DNA of 64,000 nt, taken from Sphaerochaeta halotolerans (GTDB lineage Bacteria; Spirochaetota; Spirochaetia; Sphaerochaetales; Sphaerochaetaceae). The notes under the pieces were generated by a model. It was not told the origin of the DNA. It saw only the letters and a program-made list of their open reading frames with translations, and ran no database searches. The stretch covers positions 1-64,000 of the forward strand of contig NZ_QUWK01000004.1 of the NCBI RefSeq assembly GCF_003429665.1, given 5' to 3'. Below are positions 43,990 to 52,606 of the stretch, one piece after another. How positions within the stretch are numbered: the stretch's first letter is position 1; the number at the start of each line of letters is the position of its first letter. The translations under genes and the position numbers were made by a program.

Positions 43990-45015
43990 ATGATCACCAT
44001 TAGAAAGAATCTTATAAGCCAGATTCCCGGAGAGCCCATTCAGGAGGCTCCTTACACTTGGGTCGACGCTAGGGATATCAACAGAGATGATATCACCCAG
44101 CTCGAAGAAAAATATGCCATTTCCAGCGAATTGCTCGCAGATATCATGGACCAGGACGAACAGGCCCGCATTGAACGTGAAGATGATTATATTGCGTTGA
44201 TCATGCGTCTGCCCGCCCTGGCCGATGATTGCAAGGGAATAAACCAGTATGCAGTTCCGCTTGGTATTGTACTGGTACGTGATACTGTTATCACCATCTG
44301 CCAAAGTGACAGCATCGTGCTTGAGGATTTTGCCAAGAACCGGTATCGACAATATCCGGTACAGACCGCCGAAGGATTCGTTGTAAGCATCCTCGGTCGT
44401 GCAGTGATGGTGTACATCCGTCTTCTTAAATACATCAACCGCCAGAAATCACAGGTTGAGGAACAACTGCACAAGAGTATCATGAATTATGAGTTGATTC
44501 AGTTGCTGCAGATCCAGAAATCCTTGGTCTATTTCTCCACGAGCCTGACAACCAATGAAGCATTGATGGAACGGTTGCAACGCACCCCGTATTTCCGTCT
44601 GGAAAGCGAGGATGAGAGGGATTTCCTTGAGGACGTCATTACAGACAACAAACAAGCAATCGAGATGGCGAATATTTACTCATCAATCCTGACCGGGACG
44701 ATGGATGCTTTCGCATCGGTCATCAGCAACAACATGAATGTAATCATGAAACGGTTGACCATCATTTCAATCAGCTTGATGATACCTACGTTTATCACCG
44801 GTTTCTATGGGATGAACATTGCCTTGCCCTACATGCAAAGTCCTTTTGCATGGATTGGGATTCTGGCATTCTGTGGCGCCAGTTCGATGATTGGTGGATG
44901 GGCGCTCTCTGACCGGAGGAATGCACGGCTGGTTCAGCGTTCGGTGCAAGGGTCCCGTCAGGCAGAGAAAGAATATCGTAAGAAAAAACGAAAAAAACGT
45001 GGTCTTCCTGATTGA
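43990..45015 (+). CDS. corA: CorA family magnesium/divalent cation transporter
   Basis: An inner-membrane pentameric channel for Mg or Co, 341 residues. The N-terminal 270 residues are the cytoplasmic domain (ending in a long helix with NIYSSILTGTMDAFASVISNNMNVIMK). Two C-terminal helices follow: the first ends with the hallmark YGMN motif (SLMIPTFITGFYGMNIALP), the second is FAWIGILAFCGASSMIGGWAL, then a basic tail (RKKKRKKR). The start ATG 43990 has GGAGGAAGT directly upstream. Upstream lies a structured leader with a short ORF. Confidence 0.92.
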   Translation: MITIRKNLISQIPGEPIQEAPYTWVDARDINRDDITQLEEKYAISSELLADIMDQDEQARIEREDDYIALIMRLPALADDCKGINQYAVPLGIVLVRDTVITICQSDSIVLEDFAKNRYRQYPVQTAEGFVVSILGRAVMVYIRLLKYINRQKSQVEEQLHKSIMNYELIQLLQIQKSLVYFSTSLTTNEALMERLQRTPYFRLESEDERDFLEDVITDNKQAIEMANIYSSILTGTMDAFASVISNNMNVIMKRLTIISISLMIPTFITGFYGMNIALPYMQSPFAWIGILAFCGASSMIGGWALSDRRNARLVQRSVQGSRQAEKEYRKKKRKKRGLPD

Positions 45016-45069
45016 TTCACAACCACTTGTAATGGTAGTATCCGCTCCGTTCTAGGGAGTACATCACAG

Positions 45070-45708
45070 ATGGACAGTATTGAGGAACTCATAAGAGCGT
45101 TCGAAGGAACGTATGTAGGCCAGAATATGGCCGACTTGGTCGAATTGTATTCAACCATCGAAAAACAAACAAATAATTTCTGTTCAAAGTACAGTATTGC
45201 CTGTGGAAGTGGCTGCGGTACGTGCTGTGAGCACTTTATGCCGGATATAACGGTAAGTGAAGCTCGTTTGGTTGCTGCCTATCTTCTCCTCTTCAAGAAA
45301 GATACAACTCGTATCGAAGCGGTGAATAATGCACAGGGGAATACAAGTGGACCCTGTCCTCTCTATGACCCCGACTCTCCCCATCACTGCACAGTCTATC
45401 AAGCACGACCGCTTATCTGTCGGTTGTTTGGTGCCTGCGCCAGCCAGGGAAAGGATGGAAGAGCCGTGTTCAGACGTTGTAAATACAATGGAGAACAAAC
45501 CATGCCTTTGTCTTTGACTTTTGATGAGGATGTACCGGTAATGCAAGACTATAGTTATGCACTGCGGTCGCTTGATGATGGCAACGGCAAGGTAGGGTAT
45601 CTCAGTGAAATGGTCTCTTCTTTGGTTGAGCAGTTGCGATTTCTCTCAAGTATGCTCAGTCTTGATGATACCAATCCGGATGACACCCCAACTCCCCTTG
45701 CCAGCTAG
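45070..45708 (+). CDS. YkgJ-like cysteine-cluster protein
   Basis: A cytoplasmic protein of 212 residues with the metal-binding pattern of the YkgJ/UPF0153 family: CGSGCGTCCEHF near residues 45-56, then GPCPLYDPDSPHHCTVYQARPLICRLFGAC near 97-127, with eight cysteines fit to hold zinc or an iron-sulfur cluster. The biochemical role of the family is not established. Start ATG 45070 has AGGGAG about 11 nt upstream; TTGATT-N18-TAGTAT near 45013-45042 is a possible promoter. It overlaps the convergent rlmI by 4 bp. Confidence 0.8.
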   Translation: MDSIEELIRAFEGTYVGQNMADLVELYSTIEKQTNNFCSKYSIACGSGCGTCCEHFMPDITVSEARLVAAYLLLFKKDTTRIEAVNNAQGNTSGPCPLYDPDSPHHCTVYQARPLICRLFGACASQGKDGRAVFRRCKYNGEQTMPLSLTFDEDVPVMQDYSYALRSLDDGNGKVGYLSEMVSSLVEQLRFLSSMLSLDDTNPDDTPTPLAS

Positions 45709-46931
45709 CGTATGACTCGTACCAAGTATCCGTTGAGGTATTCAGATTCTGGGAATGAAATCCTGATCGGATGGTCATGTCCTTGGCCAAGCTTCTGAAG
45801 GATCTGGATCTCTACCATAGCATCTTTTGCACTCCAGGCAAGGATCATGCGGAACTGTTCCGCACTGATGGCTGAGCTGCAGGAGAAGGTTGCAATGATA
45901 CCACCGTCCTTGATCTTCTGCATTGCCAAGCGATTCAGATCCTTGTAGGCTTTCTGGGCTCCTTCCGCTTGTGCCTTGGTCTGGGCAAGCTTGGGAGGAT
46001 CGAGAATCATGAGATCATAGTGATCCTTTTCTATATGCCGCATCTGCTCAAAGATATCACATTGGGTAATTTCGATTTTCTCCCGGCTTCCTTCTGGAAT
46101 AGTCTTGAGGTCCTGGTTGATATGGATATGGACCAATGCCTGCCTCAGGGCTTGTTCGCTCGAATCGAGGAGATCGACATGCTTTGCACCGGCTCTCAGT
46201 GCATGCAGGGTGAAAGCTCCGGTGTAGGAACATCCATCGAGTACCACAGCATCCTTTGCATACGCCTCGATAACCCGTCTGCTCTCTCGTTGATCACAAT
46301 AGAATCCACTTTTTTGCCCCTTTCCTGGAGCAACTTCATAGTAGAGATTATCTTCACGGAAACGAACGGGATCGAGTTTCTTGGATGGGGTGAAATACTG
46401 GCCATCCTGGTAGTAGACGAGGGACTCCTTGAGATGTTCAGCAGCAGTAAAGGCACTGTCTGTATTGAGAATAATCAAGGAAGGTTTGAGAAGTGATTCC
46501 AATGTCTCTACGATGAGGTCTTGAAAGTGATATGCTACACGGCTGCTGATGATGATCCTGAGCATGGTTCCGTATACATCCACTACCAAACCTGGTAGAT
46601 AATCCGCCTCTGAAAAAATGATTCGGAAGGTAGTGGTTGCCCCGGCCTTGTCCTCGAAGAACATTTTTCTGCGGAGAACACTCTGGGCGATGGTTTGTTT
46701 CCACCACCGCTCATCGATTCTCTGGTTCTCGTTCCAGGAGAGCAGGCGCAAGGGGATATGGCTTTCTTTGTCATACCAACCCCATGCAATGAATTGTCCT
46801 TCATCTGTTTCTGCTCTGGTAACCCCTGTTTCAAGGAGGGAGATGTCATTTTCGATAGCGCCGCTGAAGACCCATGGATGGTGACGGAGAAGTTGTTTTT
46901 CCTTGCCACCTTTAATTGTAATGGTTTGCAT
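45705..46931 (-). CDS. rlmI: class I rRNA methyltransferase with PUA domain (RlmI-like)
   Basis: A 23S rRNA m5C methyltransferase homologue of 408 residues. The N-terminal PUA domain has LLRHHPWVFSGAIE near residue 14. The Rossmann domain shows VLDGCSYTGAFTLHALRAGAKHVDLLDSS near 228 (SAM binding), YDLMILDPPKLAQTK near 310 (motif IV with DPP) and IATFSCSSAISAEQF near 350 with the catalytic cysteine region. Start ATG 46931 lacks a Shine-Dalgarno but sits 6 nt from a promoter -10. RlmK/L-type relatives are a less likely alternative. Confidence 0.88.
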   Translation of the reverse strand: MQTITIKGGKEKQLLRHHPWVFSGAIENDISLLETGVTRAETDEGQFIAWGWYDKESHIPLRLLSWNENQRIDERWWKQTIAQSVLRRKMFFEDKAGATTTFRIIFSEADYLPGLVVDVYGTMLRIIISSRVAYHFQDLIVETLESLLKPSLIILNTDSAFTAAEHLKESLVYYQDGQYFTPSKKLDPVRFREDNLYYEVAPGKGQKSGFYCDQRESRRVIEAYAKDAVVLDGCSYTGAFTLHALRAGAKHVDLLDSSEQALRQALVHIHINQDLKTIPEGSREKIEITQCDIFEQMRHIEKDHYDLMILDPPKLAQTKAQAEGAQKAYKDLNRLAMQKIKDGGIIATFSCSSAISAEQFRMILAWSAKDAMVEIQILQKLGQGHDHPIRISFPESEYLNGYLVRVIR

Positions 46932-46934
46932 GGG

Positions 46935-46966
46935 TACACTCTAGCGGAGTGTATCTATTTTGTCAA
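46935..46966 (-). promoter_or_regulatory. rlmI promoter with overlapping inverted repeat, leaderless
   Basis: Minus strand: TTGACA (46961-46966), 17 nt, TAGAGT (46938-46943), 6 nt, ATG at 46931. A perfect inverted repeat, TACACTC-TAGCG-GAGTGTA (46935-46953), covers the -10 and is a candidate operator. Confidence 0.6.
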
Positions 46967-46998
46967 AACATAGGGTCTTCCTTTTGTCAAAACGTTTG

Positions 46999-47028
46999 TT
47001 GACTTGCCACCTCTCTATGCTCGATAAT
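46999..47028 (+). promoter_or_regulatory. predicted gph promoter, leaderless
   Basis: TTGACT at 46999-47004, 18 nt, GATAAT at 47023-47028, 6 nt, then ATG at 47035. No Shine-Dalgarno. Confidence 0.6.
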
Positions 47029-47034
47029 GGCGAT

Positions 47035-47712
47035 ATGTTGAAACCGTTGTCCAAAGCAATACTCTTTGATATGGACGGTACCCTCATCGATACCATTGAG
47101 GATATCCGTAGTGCTTTCAATGTTGCTCTTTCCTTGGAGGGGTTGCCACCGTTCTCAGCCGCATTGGCGAAACAAGTAGTGGGACGTGGGCTCTACAATG
47201 CACTAAAGGGTGCTCTTTCCTACTATGAACATCCCGTCGATGCAGCACGGTTTGCATTCCTTTATCAATCCATGATGGATTATTATCAGGCACACTATGC
47301 TGATATGAGCCACCCCTACCAAGGAATCCTTCCTCTTCTTGATAGATTGGAATCTTCTGGGGTAGCCATTGGAATACTTTCCAACAAAGAGGATGTGCTT
47401 ACCCAAAAAATTGTCAAACAATTACTTCCCCAATTCTCTTTCGCTTCAGTGAGAGGCTTGGTAGAGGGATCTCCCAGAAAACCCGATCGGCATGCAATCG
47501 ATCTTTTTTGTAGTCAACAGGGTGTAAACGTAGGCGAACTCTGCTACATTGGGGATAGCGAAGTGGATTATCAGACTGCCCAGAATGCTGGGTGTTCTCA
47601 TATTTTGGTCTCGTGGGGATTCAGGCCAAAGGAAGAACTGCAAGCACTTCCCGGCTCTGTGGTTGTCGATACGGTGGATGAATTGGAGGATGTAATCTAT
47701 GGCGTACAATGA
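47035..47712 (+). CDS. gph: HAD hydrolase, phosphoglycolate phosphatase-like
   Basis: A cytoplasmic HAD phosphatase of 225 residues. Motif I FDMDGTLIDT is near residue 10, motif II GILSNKEDVLTQ near 113 (Ser), a conserved lysine (SPRKPDRHA) near 150 and motif IV YIGDSEVDYQTAQNAGC near 170. Closest to phosphoglycolate phosphatases; the substrate remains open. ATG at 47035 starts just before motif I and fits the promoter; an upstream in-frame extension to 46960 would overlap the promoter. The next gene starts 14 bp before its stop. Confidence 0.85.
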   Translation: MLKPLSKAILFDMDGTLIDTIEDIRSAFNVALSLEGLPPFSAALAKQVVGRGLYNALKGALSYYEHPVDAARFAFLYQSMMDYYQAHYADMSHPYQGILPLLDRLESSGVAIGILSNKEDVLTQKIVKQLLPQFSFASVRGLVEGSPRKPDRHAIDLFCSQQGVNVGELCYIGDSEVDYQTAQNAGCSHILVSWGFRPKEELQALPGSVVVDTVDELEDVIYGVQ

Positions 47713-49411
47713 GAAAGATCTGAAAAGGAAGGCTGAGGCATACTTACAGGCAGAGGACCAGGAGGTTTTTAGGAAAGCTGTAGAGCAAGAACTTGCCGAG
47801 GGAAACTGGGAAGCGTTGTACGATCGCTTTTATACCAGTCTCTCCTTTGGTACTGCAGGGATGCGTGGTGTCATTGGTGGGGGAACCAACCGCATCAACA
47901 CCTTCATGGTCTGCAAAGTTACCCAGGGATTGAGTGAGTATCTCTATGAAGCATCTAGTAATCCTTCAGTGGTCATTGCATATGACAGTCGCAATTACAG
48001 CGACCTGTTTGCGAACGAAGCAGCACTGGTACTTGCTGCAAACGGTATCTCGGTGTTTCTCTACCCTGTGCTGCACCCTGTACCGATGCTCAGTTTCGCC
48101 GTGCGCTATTTACAGACCACAGCAGGCATTGTTATTACAGCAAGTCATAATCCAGCCCAATACAACGGTTATAAAGTCTACTGGAAGGATGGTGGGCAAG
48201 TAACGCCTCCTCACGATTTTGGAATTGCAGAGCATGCCAATGCAGTGACAGCAAAGGATATCAAGAAAATAAGTGCGGAAACAGCCCGCTCTAAAGGATT
48301 GCTCGTACCTGTCCCGGAGAAAGTGGACCAAGCATACTTTCATACCGCTCTGCTGAATCTCAGGAGGCCTGCTCTGGTGCAGAACAATCCCATTACTGTG
48401 GTGTACACCCCACTGCATGGATCTGGCAATCTCCCGCTGCAACACCTGCTCTCCCAGGTCGGGATCAAATGTGTGGTAGTGGAGGAACAACAAGAGCCTG
48501 ATGGTAACTTTCCCACCGTGCCACTGCCGAATCCTGAGTACCCCGAAGCGATGAAGATGGCACTTAAGCTAGCTGAGCGTGAGAAAGCCGACATTGTATT
48601 GGGAACCGACCCTGATGCAGATCGACTGGGAATAGCCATTCCACTTTCTGCAAAAAAGGATACATATCATCTGCTTACGGGTAATCAGATAGCCGCATTG
48701 CTTGCCGATTATCTCATGGGAGCTGATGGTGAGCAACTCATGAAGAAAACCCCTCTCGTGGTAAAGAGTCTGGTTACCACTGACTTGGTGAAACGAATCG
48801 TGGAAAGCCAAGGGGGACGTTGCAAGGATGTTCTCACTGGTTTCAAGTATATTGCCGAAGAAATAGCATCCCTTGAAGGCCCGAAAGGAGAACGTGAGTA
48901 TTTCCTGTTCGGATGTGAGGAGAGCCACGGGTATTTGACGCTTCCCCAGGTACGAGACAAGGATGCAATAAGCAGTGCTTTGATAAGTGTAGAGATGATG
49001 TGCCACTGGGCAAGCAAAGGGATGACCCTCAAGGACCGACTGGATCAGATTTACGATACATGGGGTTTCTCTACCGAGGCGGTCTTTGCAAAAGATTATG
49101 TAGGAGCCACAGGGAAAGAAAAAATGACCCAGATTATGACTGGGCTGCGAAAACTTAATGTAGGCGATGCACTGGCCGGGCATACGATAACCAGCAAGCA
49201 GGATCTGCTTGATGGGAAACAGACAGAATTCCCTCCCAGTGATGTCCTCATCCTCTTCCTTGAAGGTGGAGATAAGATTGTAGTGAGACCAAGTGGAACT
49301 GAACCAAAAATCAAATATTACTTTTTCTTCACTGCAGATGGAATAGACCGGACTGAGTTCGAACAGAACTTAGGGAAACGGATAGACGCATATAAGGCGG
49401 CACTTTCGTGA
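47699..49411 (+). CDS. phosphohexomutase (phosphoglucomutase/phosphomannomutase)
   Basis: Interconverts sugar 1- and 6-phosphates; 570 residues of the alpha-D-phosphohexomutase family. FGTAGMRGVIGGGTNRIN near residue 50, the phosphoserine loop TASHNPAQYNGYKVYW near 142, the Mg loop GTDPDADRLGIA near 303, the sugar loop GCEESHGYL near 403 and the phosphate-binding loop VRPSGTEPKIKYYF near 530. The length fits the PgcA/ManB long group. ATG 47699 overlaps gph by 14 bp, and its stop overlaps the next gene (GTGA), so translation is coupled. Confidence 0.93.
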   Translation: MAYNEKDLKRKAEAYLQAEDQEVFRKAVEQELAEGNWEALYDRFYTSLSFGTAGMRGVIGGGTNRINTFMVCKVTQGLSEYLYEASSNPSVVIAYDSRNYSDLFANEAALVLAANGISVFLYPVLHPVPMLSFAVRYLQTTAGIVITASHNPAQYNGYKVYWKDGGQVTPPHDFGIAEHANAVTAKDIKKISAETARSKGLLVPVPEKVDQAYFHTALLNLRRPALVQNNPITVVYTPLHGSGNLPLQHLLSQVGIKCVVVEEQQEPDGNFPTVPLPNPEYPEAMKMALKLAEREKADIVLGTDPDADRLGIAIPLSAKKDTYHLLTGNQIAALLADYLMGADGEQLMKKTPLVVKSLVTTDLVKRIVESQGGRCKDVLTGFKYIAEEIASLEGPKGEREYFLFGCEESHGYLTLPQVRDKDAISSALISVEMMCHWASKGMTLKDRLDQIYDTWGFSTEAVFAKDYVGATGKEKMTQIMTGLRKLNVGDALAGHTITSKQDLLDGKQTEFPPSDVLILFLEGGDKIVVRPSGTEPKIKYYFFFTADGIDRTEFEQNLGKRIDAYKAALS

Positions 49412-50181
49412 TTACATGCTATTTGATACAACGACAGAACAAGGAAAACCTCACACTCTCTCCCTATCTTGATATCAATCGGGTAGGGCATTGGAGTGAA
49501 GATGAGCAGGTTGTGCTCAAAAGTAGTGGAATGCTGACCAAGAACCAGAGGGATGAAGCTTCCTATGCACTCTACGCAGCCATTGATTTCAGCGTGGATC
49601 GATGGATCCAGAACAAGCAGTACATTCCAAGGTTGTTGATCTCAGCGGCTGTATTTACAGCTTCTTACTTCTTCTTATCCCTCGTGATCAGGGACCCCGT
49701 GCCCATGGTTGATGAATTACTCATCAGTGGTGGTTTGGTACTGCTTGCATGGAACTACCTTGCAAAACGGGATACCCGTTCCTCTATTGCCCAAAGAAGG
49801 CGTTATGAATTGAAGTTGCGCTGTGGGGAGTGTGAGCAGGAAATTGACGAGCAACTGTTTGCAGTTGAAGCGTTTCTGGATGAAGCTTCATCAGAAGACT
49901 CTTTGGAGCTCTGTAATAGTCTGGCATTGGTCTCTTCCGAACCTCTAAAGCCGATTAGCTATGAGGGGTCGAATGAGACGCTTAAAGAACTTGGTGAATT
50001 ATTGGCACACTATCTTCGTATCTACAACAAGAGCCTCTACAAAACTGCAGTGAAGGTCCACAACCAACGAATGCAACGCAGAAAAAATGAACGTCTTGCT
50101 GCTCGTCTATTTCATCAAAGCATGCAGAAGCGGCTAGATATAGGGCTGCTTGCATTGTTGGTATCGCTCATGGAGCTGTAG
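49408..50181 (+). CDS. membrane protein of unknown function
   Basis: I do not recognise this 257-residue protein. A soluble N-terminal part of about 75 residues is followed by two hydrophobic segments near 78-98 (LLISAAVFTASYFFLSLVI) and 105-120 (LLISGGLVLLAWNYLA), and then a charged helical C-terminal half with a CGECEQEIDEQ segment. The layout (soluble, two helices, soluble) recalls the orphan at 41657 but no clear sequence match is seen. GTG at 49408 overlaps the stop of the mutase gene by 4 bp (GTGA). Confidence 0.65.
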   Translation: MITCYLIQRQNKENLTLSPYLDINRVGHWSEDEQVVLKSSGMLTKNQRDEASYALYAAIDFSVDRWIQNKQYIPRLLISAAVFTASYFFLSLVIRDPVPMVDELLISGGLVLLAWNYLAKRDTRSSIAQRRRYELKLRCGECEQEIDEQLFAVEAFLDEASSEDSLELCNSLALVSSEPLKPISYEGSNETLKELGELLAHYLRIYNKSLYKTAVKVHNQRMQRRKNERLAARLFHQSMQKRLDIGLLALLVSLMEL

Positions 50182-50200
50182 CTGAAGCAAAACTCAGCCT

Positions 50201-51697
50201 GTGAGGTCTTTCTCTGGTATGGAAGACCTGCTCCATCCACTAAAACTCTTACTTCCCTTGTTCACACTGGCAATCTACCTTGCCAGTTGTGGATCGTGTC
50301 TCTTCTCATATCCTCTTCAGGTGGGGCTTGTCTTAGGCTCCATGGTACTCATTGCTGCTCCTTTCTTCCCAACCCGTACAAAGAGCCTCATCGTGTTGTC
50401 TTGTTTCCTGTATTGCTTCTTCCTGTTGTTGGCCCGGGGAGTGACGAACAGTGCCATGGTCTTTGCCTTTCCACAAAACAGGATTGTGATGCTGGAAGGA
50501 AAATTGCAGGAGGACTCCTCACTTTCCCGAAGTGGTGATCAACTGCTGCGGCTCTCTTTGACGGGGTGTACTACCAAGCGTGGGTATCAGGGAAGTGCAT
50601 CAGGCGTCGTGCCGGTCTTGGTCCCTGTAGAAGCGGTTCTGGTTGCTTCTTCTGATGTCCACGTTTGGGGGCAGTGGGATGATACGGAAACAATCCTCTA
50701 TGCTGAGGGCATCCAAGTACTTGGAATCCCTCCTATTGCACTTGCACGTCGCACCCTACTTGAAGCATTGCAACGACGTTTGGAAGTAAGCATAGAGGAT
50801 GCGCAAGTACGGAGTCTTGCTTCCATGTTGCTCTTGGGGCAGTTGAGCGGTGAGTCCTTCTTGCTCAAGGATAAGGCGATCCTCTGTGGTTGTGCCCATA
50901 CCCTTGCCCTCTCTGGTATGCATTTGCATTTTTTCATCCTTCTCGCAGGGTTTTTTGGCAAGCGTCTGTTCGGCCCATTTTGGGGTAAACGGTTTGCCTG
51001 TATCTTTCCCTGCTTTTACGTGTTGGCTGTAGGGCCAAAACCTTCACTATTGCGAGCTTTGGGAATGTATATGTTTCAGTTGGTCCCACGTTCGAAACAA
51101 TTTTCCTTGCTTGTTCCCTTCTATCTTACGGGGTTTCTCCAAATATGGCTTTTCCCGTTCTCCGTGACGAGTTTTGCGTTTCTCTATAGCTATGGTGCAT
51201 TTGCCATGATTCTCTTTGGAAGAGGGCTTCCTCCCATTCCCCTGTTGAATACGACGCTTGCAATCATTGGAACCGGACCTGCCAGTATGATGCTCACAGG
51301 AACGTGGAATCCAGCAGGATTGCTGTACAGCATCCCTGCGACACTCCTGATTAATCTTGCGATGGTGTTCAGCTTGCTCACACTCGTATTTGGGTCTTGG
51401 TTTTCCTTTCCTCTAGGCATGGTCTATCAGGGAATGAATGCGTTGTTCACCCTTGGTGCTGAAAAGATCTGGATGTTGTCGTGGAATACCTATGTGCTCT
51501 TCACACTCCTTCTGTTGACCACACTTGTTGCATTTGGCTATGCTAAGCGGGTCTTGCAAACAAAACGAAGGAGAGAGTATGCGTTGGAACTTTGCCTACG
51601 ATTCGCCACATGCGATCAGCGAGCTGCTGCAGAGAGAGGGGTTGGCGATGACCAAGAAATTTGGACAGAACTTCCTGCTCTCGAGACCGGTTCGTGA
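50201..51697 (+). CDS. comEC: ComEC/Rec2-type competence channel protein, lacks metallo-beta-lactamase domain
   Basis: A multi-helix inner-membrane protein of about 498 residues. The conserved competence-domain core is RSLASMLLLGQLSGESF near residue 204 followed by CAHTLALSGMHLHFFILLAGF near 233, and later SVTSFAFLYSYGAFAMILFG. These fit the DNA-uptake channel ComEC, but the C-terminal MBL domain found in full-length ComEC is absent. Start GTG 50201 or ATG 50219; neither has a clear Shine-Dalgarno. The reading frame runs 119 bp into rsmA, and its last 40 residues look like out-of-frame sequence, so a lost stop or frameshift is possible. No other competence genes are near. Confidence 0.75.
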   Translation: MRSFSGMEDLLHPLKLLLPLFTLAIYLASCGSCLFSYPLQVGLVLGSMVLIAAPFFPTRTKSLIVLSCFLYCFFLLLARGVTNSAMVFAFPQNRIVMLEGKLQEDSSLSRSGDQLLRLSLTGCTTKRGYQGSASGVVPVLVPVEAVLVASSDVHVWGQWDDTETILYAEGIQVLGIPPIALARRTLLEALQRRLEVSIEDAQVRSLASMLLLGQLSGESFLLKDKAILCGCAHTLALSGMHLHFFILLAGFFGKRLFGPFWGKRFACIFPCFYVLAVGPKPSLLRALGMYMFQLVPRSKQFSLLVPFYLTGFLQIWLFPFSVTSFAFLYSYGAFAMILFGRGLPPIPLLNTTLAIIGTGPASMMLTGTWNPAGLLYSIPATLLINLAMVFSLLTLVFGSWFSFPLGMVYQGMNALFTLGAEKIWMLSWNTYVLFTLLLLTTLVAFGYAKRVLQTKRRREYALELCLRFATCDQRAAAERGVGDDQEIWTELPALETGS

Positions 51698-52457
51698 ACG
51701 CATCGTCTCACTCCTTGAACCTCTTGAAAACACCACGGTTTGGGAAGTTGGTCCTGGGATTGGCTCTCTGACGGCGTTGCTTCTGGAAAGGGGGGCAGTG
51801 GTAACGGCTTTTGAGATTGACCATGGGTTTTGCAGAATACTGAGAGAGCATGCCTTCGGTGAAGATCCGGCATTCCATCTTGTTGAGGGGGATGCCCTGA
51901 AGACCTTGCCAGCCACTTTCTATCAAAACGCTGCACCTGAGCGAATCTGTGGCAACCTTCCCTATAATGTAGGATCGGTTGTGATCGCAAAGATTCTGGA
52001 AGAAGGGTACCGAATCCCTCAGATGGTATTCACGTTGCAGAAAGAGGTTGTTGACCGCCTCTGTGCCTCTCCAGGTTCCAAGCTGTGGTCATCGTTTTCT
52101 CTGCTAGCCCAGATGGATTATGAGGTGACCCAGTCGTTTGTCATCAATGCTGGAGCTTTTTTCCCCACGCCGAATGTCACCAGCAGTGTGGTTCATTTCA
52201 CTTTACGCGAAGAGAGCCTGGTCAAGGATGAGCTGCGTGCGAGTTTCCTGTTGGTGATCAGGGATTTGTTTGCACAACGAAGAAAGACAGTGAGAAACAA
52301 CCTGCTTGCTGGAAAGATTGGAGCACTGTTGGGAAAGGAAGGGGTTGTCTCGATGCTTGAGGACAGTAGTGTTGAGCCATCACTGAGAGCAGAAGCTCTC
52401 TCCTGGTCACAGTTTCTTGCCCTTAGTGAGATTCTCTCCAGCTATCAAGCCAGGTGA
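51579..52457 (+). CDS. rsmA: 16S rRNA dimethyladenosine transferase
   Basis: Dimethylates two adjacent adenines near the 3' end of 16S rRNA; 292 residues, usual size. KKFGQNFLLSRPVRERI near residue 27, VWEVGPGIGSLTALLLERGA near 52 (SAM site), ICGNLPYNVGS near 123 (the N-L-P-Y catalytic motif), and VNP-type C-terminal helices (DLFAQRRKTVRNNL near 228). Start ATG 51579 with AAGGAGAG 5-6 nt upstream; the frame before it is comEC. Ends before a terminator. Confidence 0.95.
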   Translation: MRWNFAYDSPHAISELLQREGLAMTKKFGQNFLLSRPVRERIVSLLEPLENTTVWEVGPGIGSLTALLLERGAVVTAFEIDHGFCRILREHAFGEDPAFHLVEGDALKTLPATFYQNAAPERICGNLPYNVGSVVIAKILEEGYRIPQMVFTLQKEVVDRLCASPGSKLWSSFSLLAQMDYEVTQSFVINAGAFFPTPNVTSSVVHFTLREESLVKDELRASFLLVIRDLFAQRRKTVRNNLLAGKIGALLGKEGVVSMLEDSSVEPSLRAEALSWSQFLALSEILSSYQAR

Positions 52458-52568
52458 AGCGTACAGGGTAGATACATTCAGAGAAGATTCAATGGTTTTT
52501 GTGCTTTCAATCATACATTGCCTACCCGTAGAGACGAGGCAATCGTATAGAAAAGTAGGGCATGGGGT

Positions 52569-52598
52569 AAGGGCGGGAAGGAAAAACTCCCGCCCTTT
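52569..52598 (+). terminator. terminator hairpin between rsmA and pta
   Basis: AAGGGCGGGA and TCCCGCCCTT form a 10-bp stem with a 9-nt loop, placed between the convergent rsmA and pta stops. The U-run is short (TTTGTT) for the plus strand and lacking on the minus strand. Confidence 0.65.
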
Positions 52599-52606
52599 GT
52601 TGGCTG

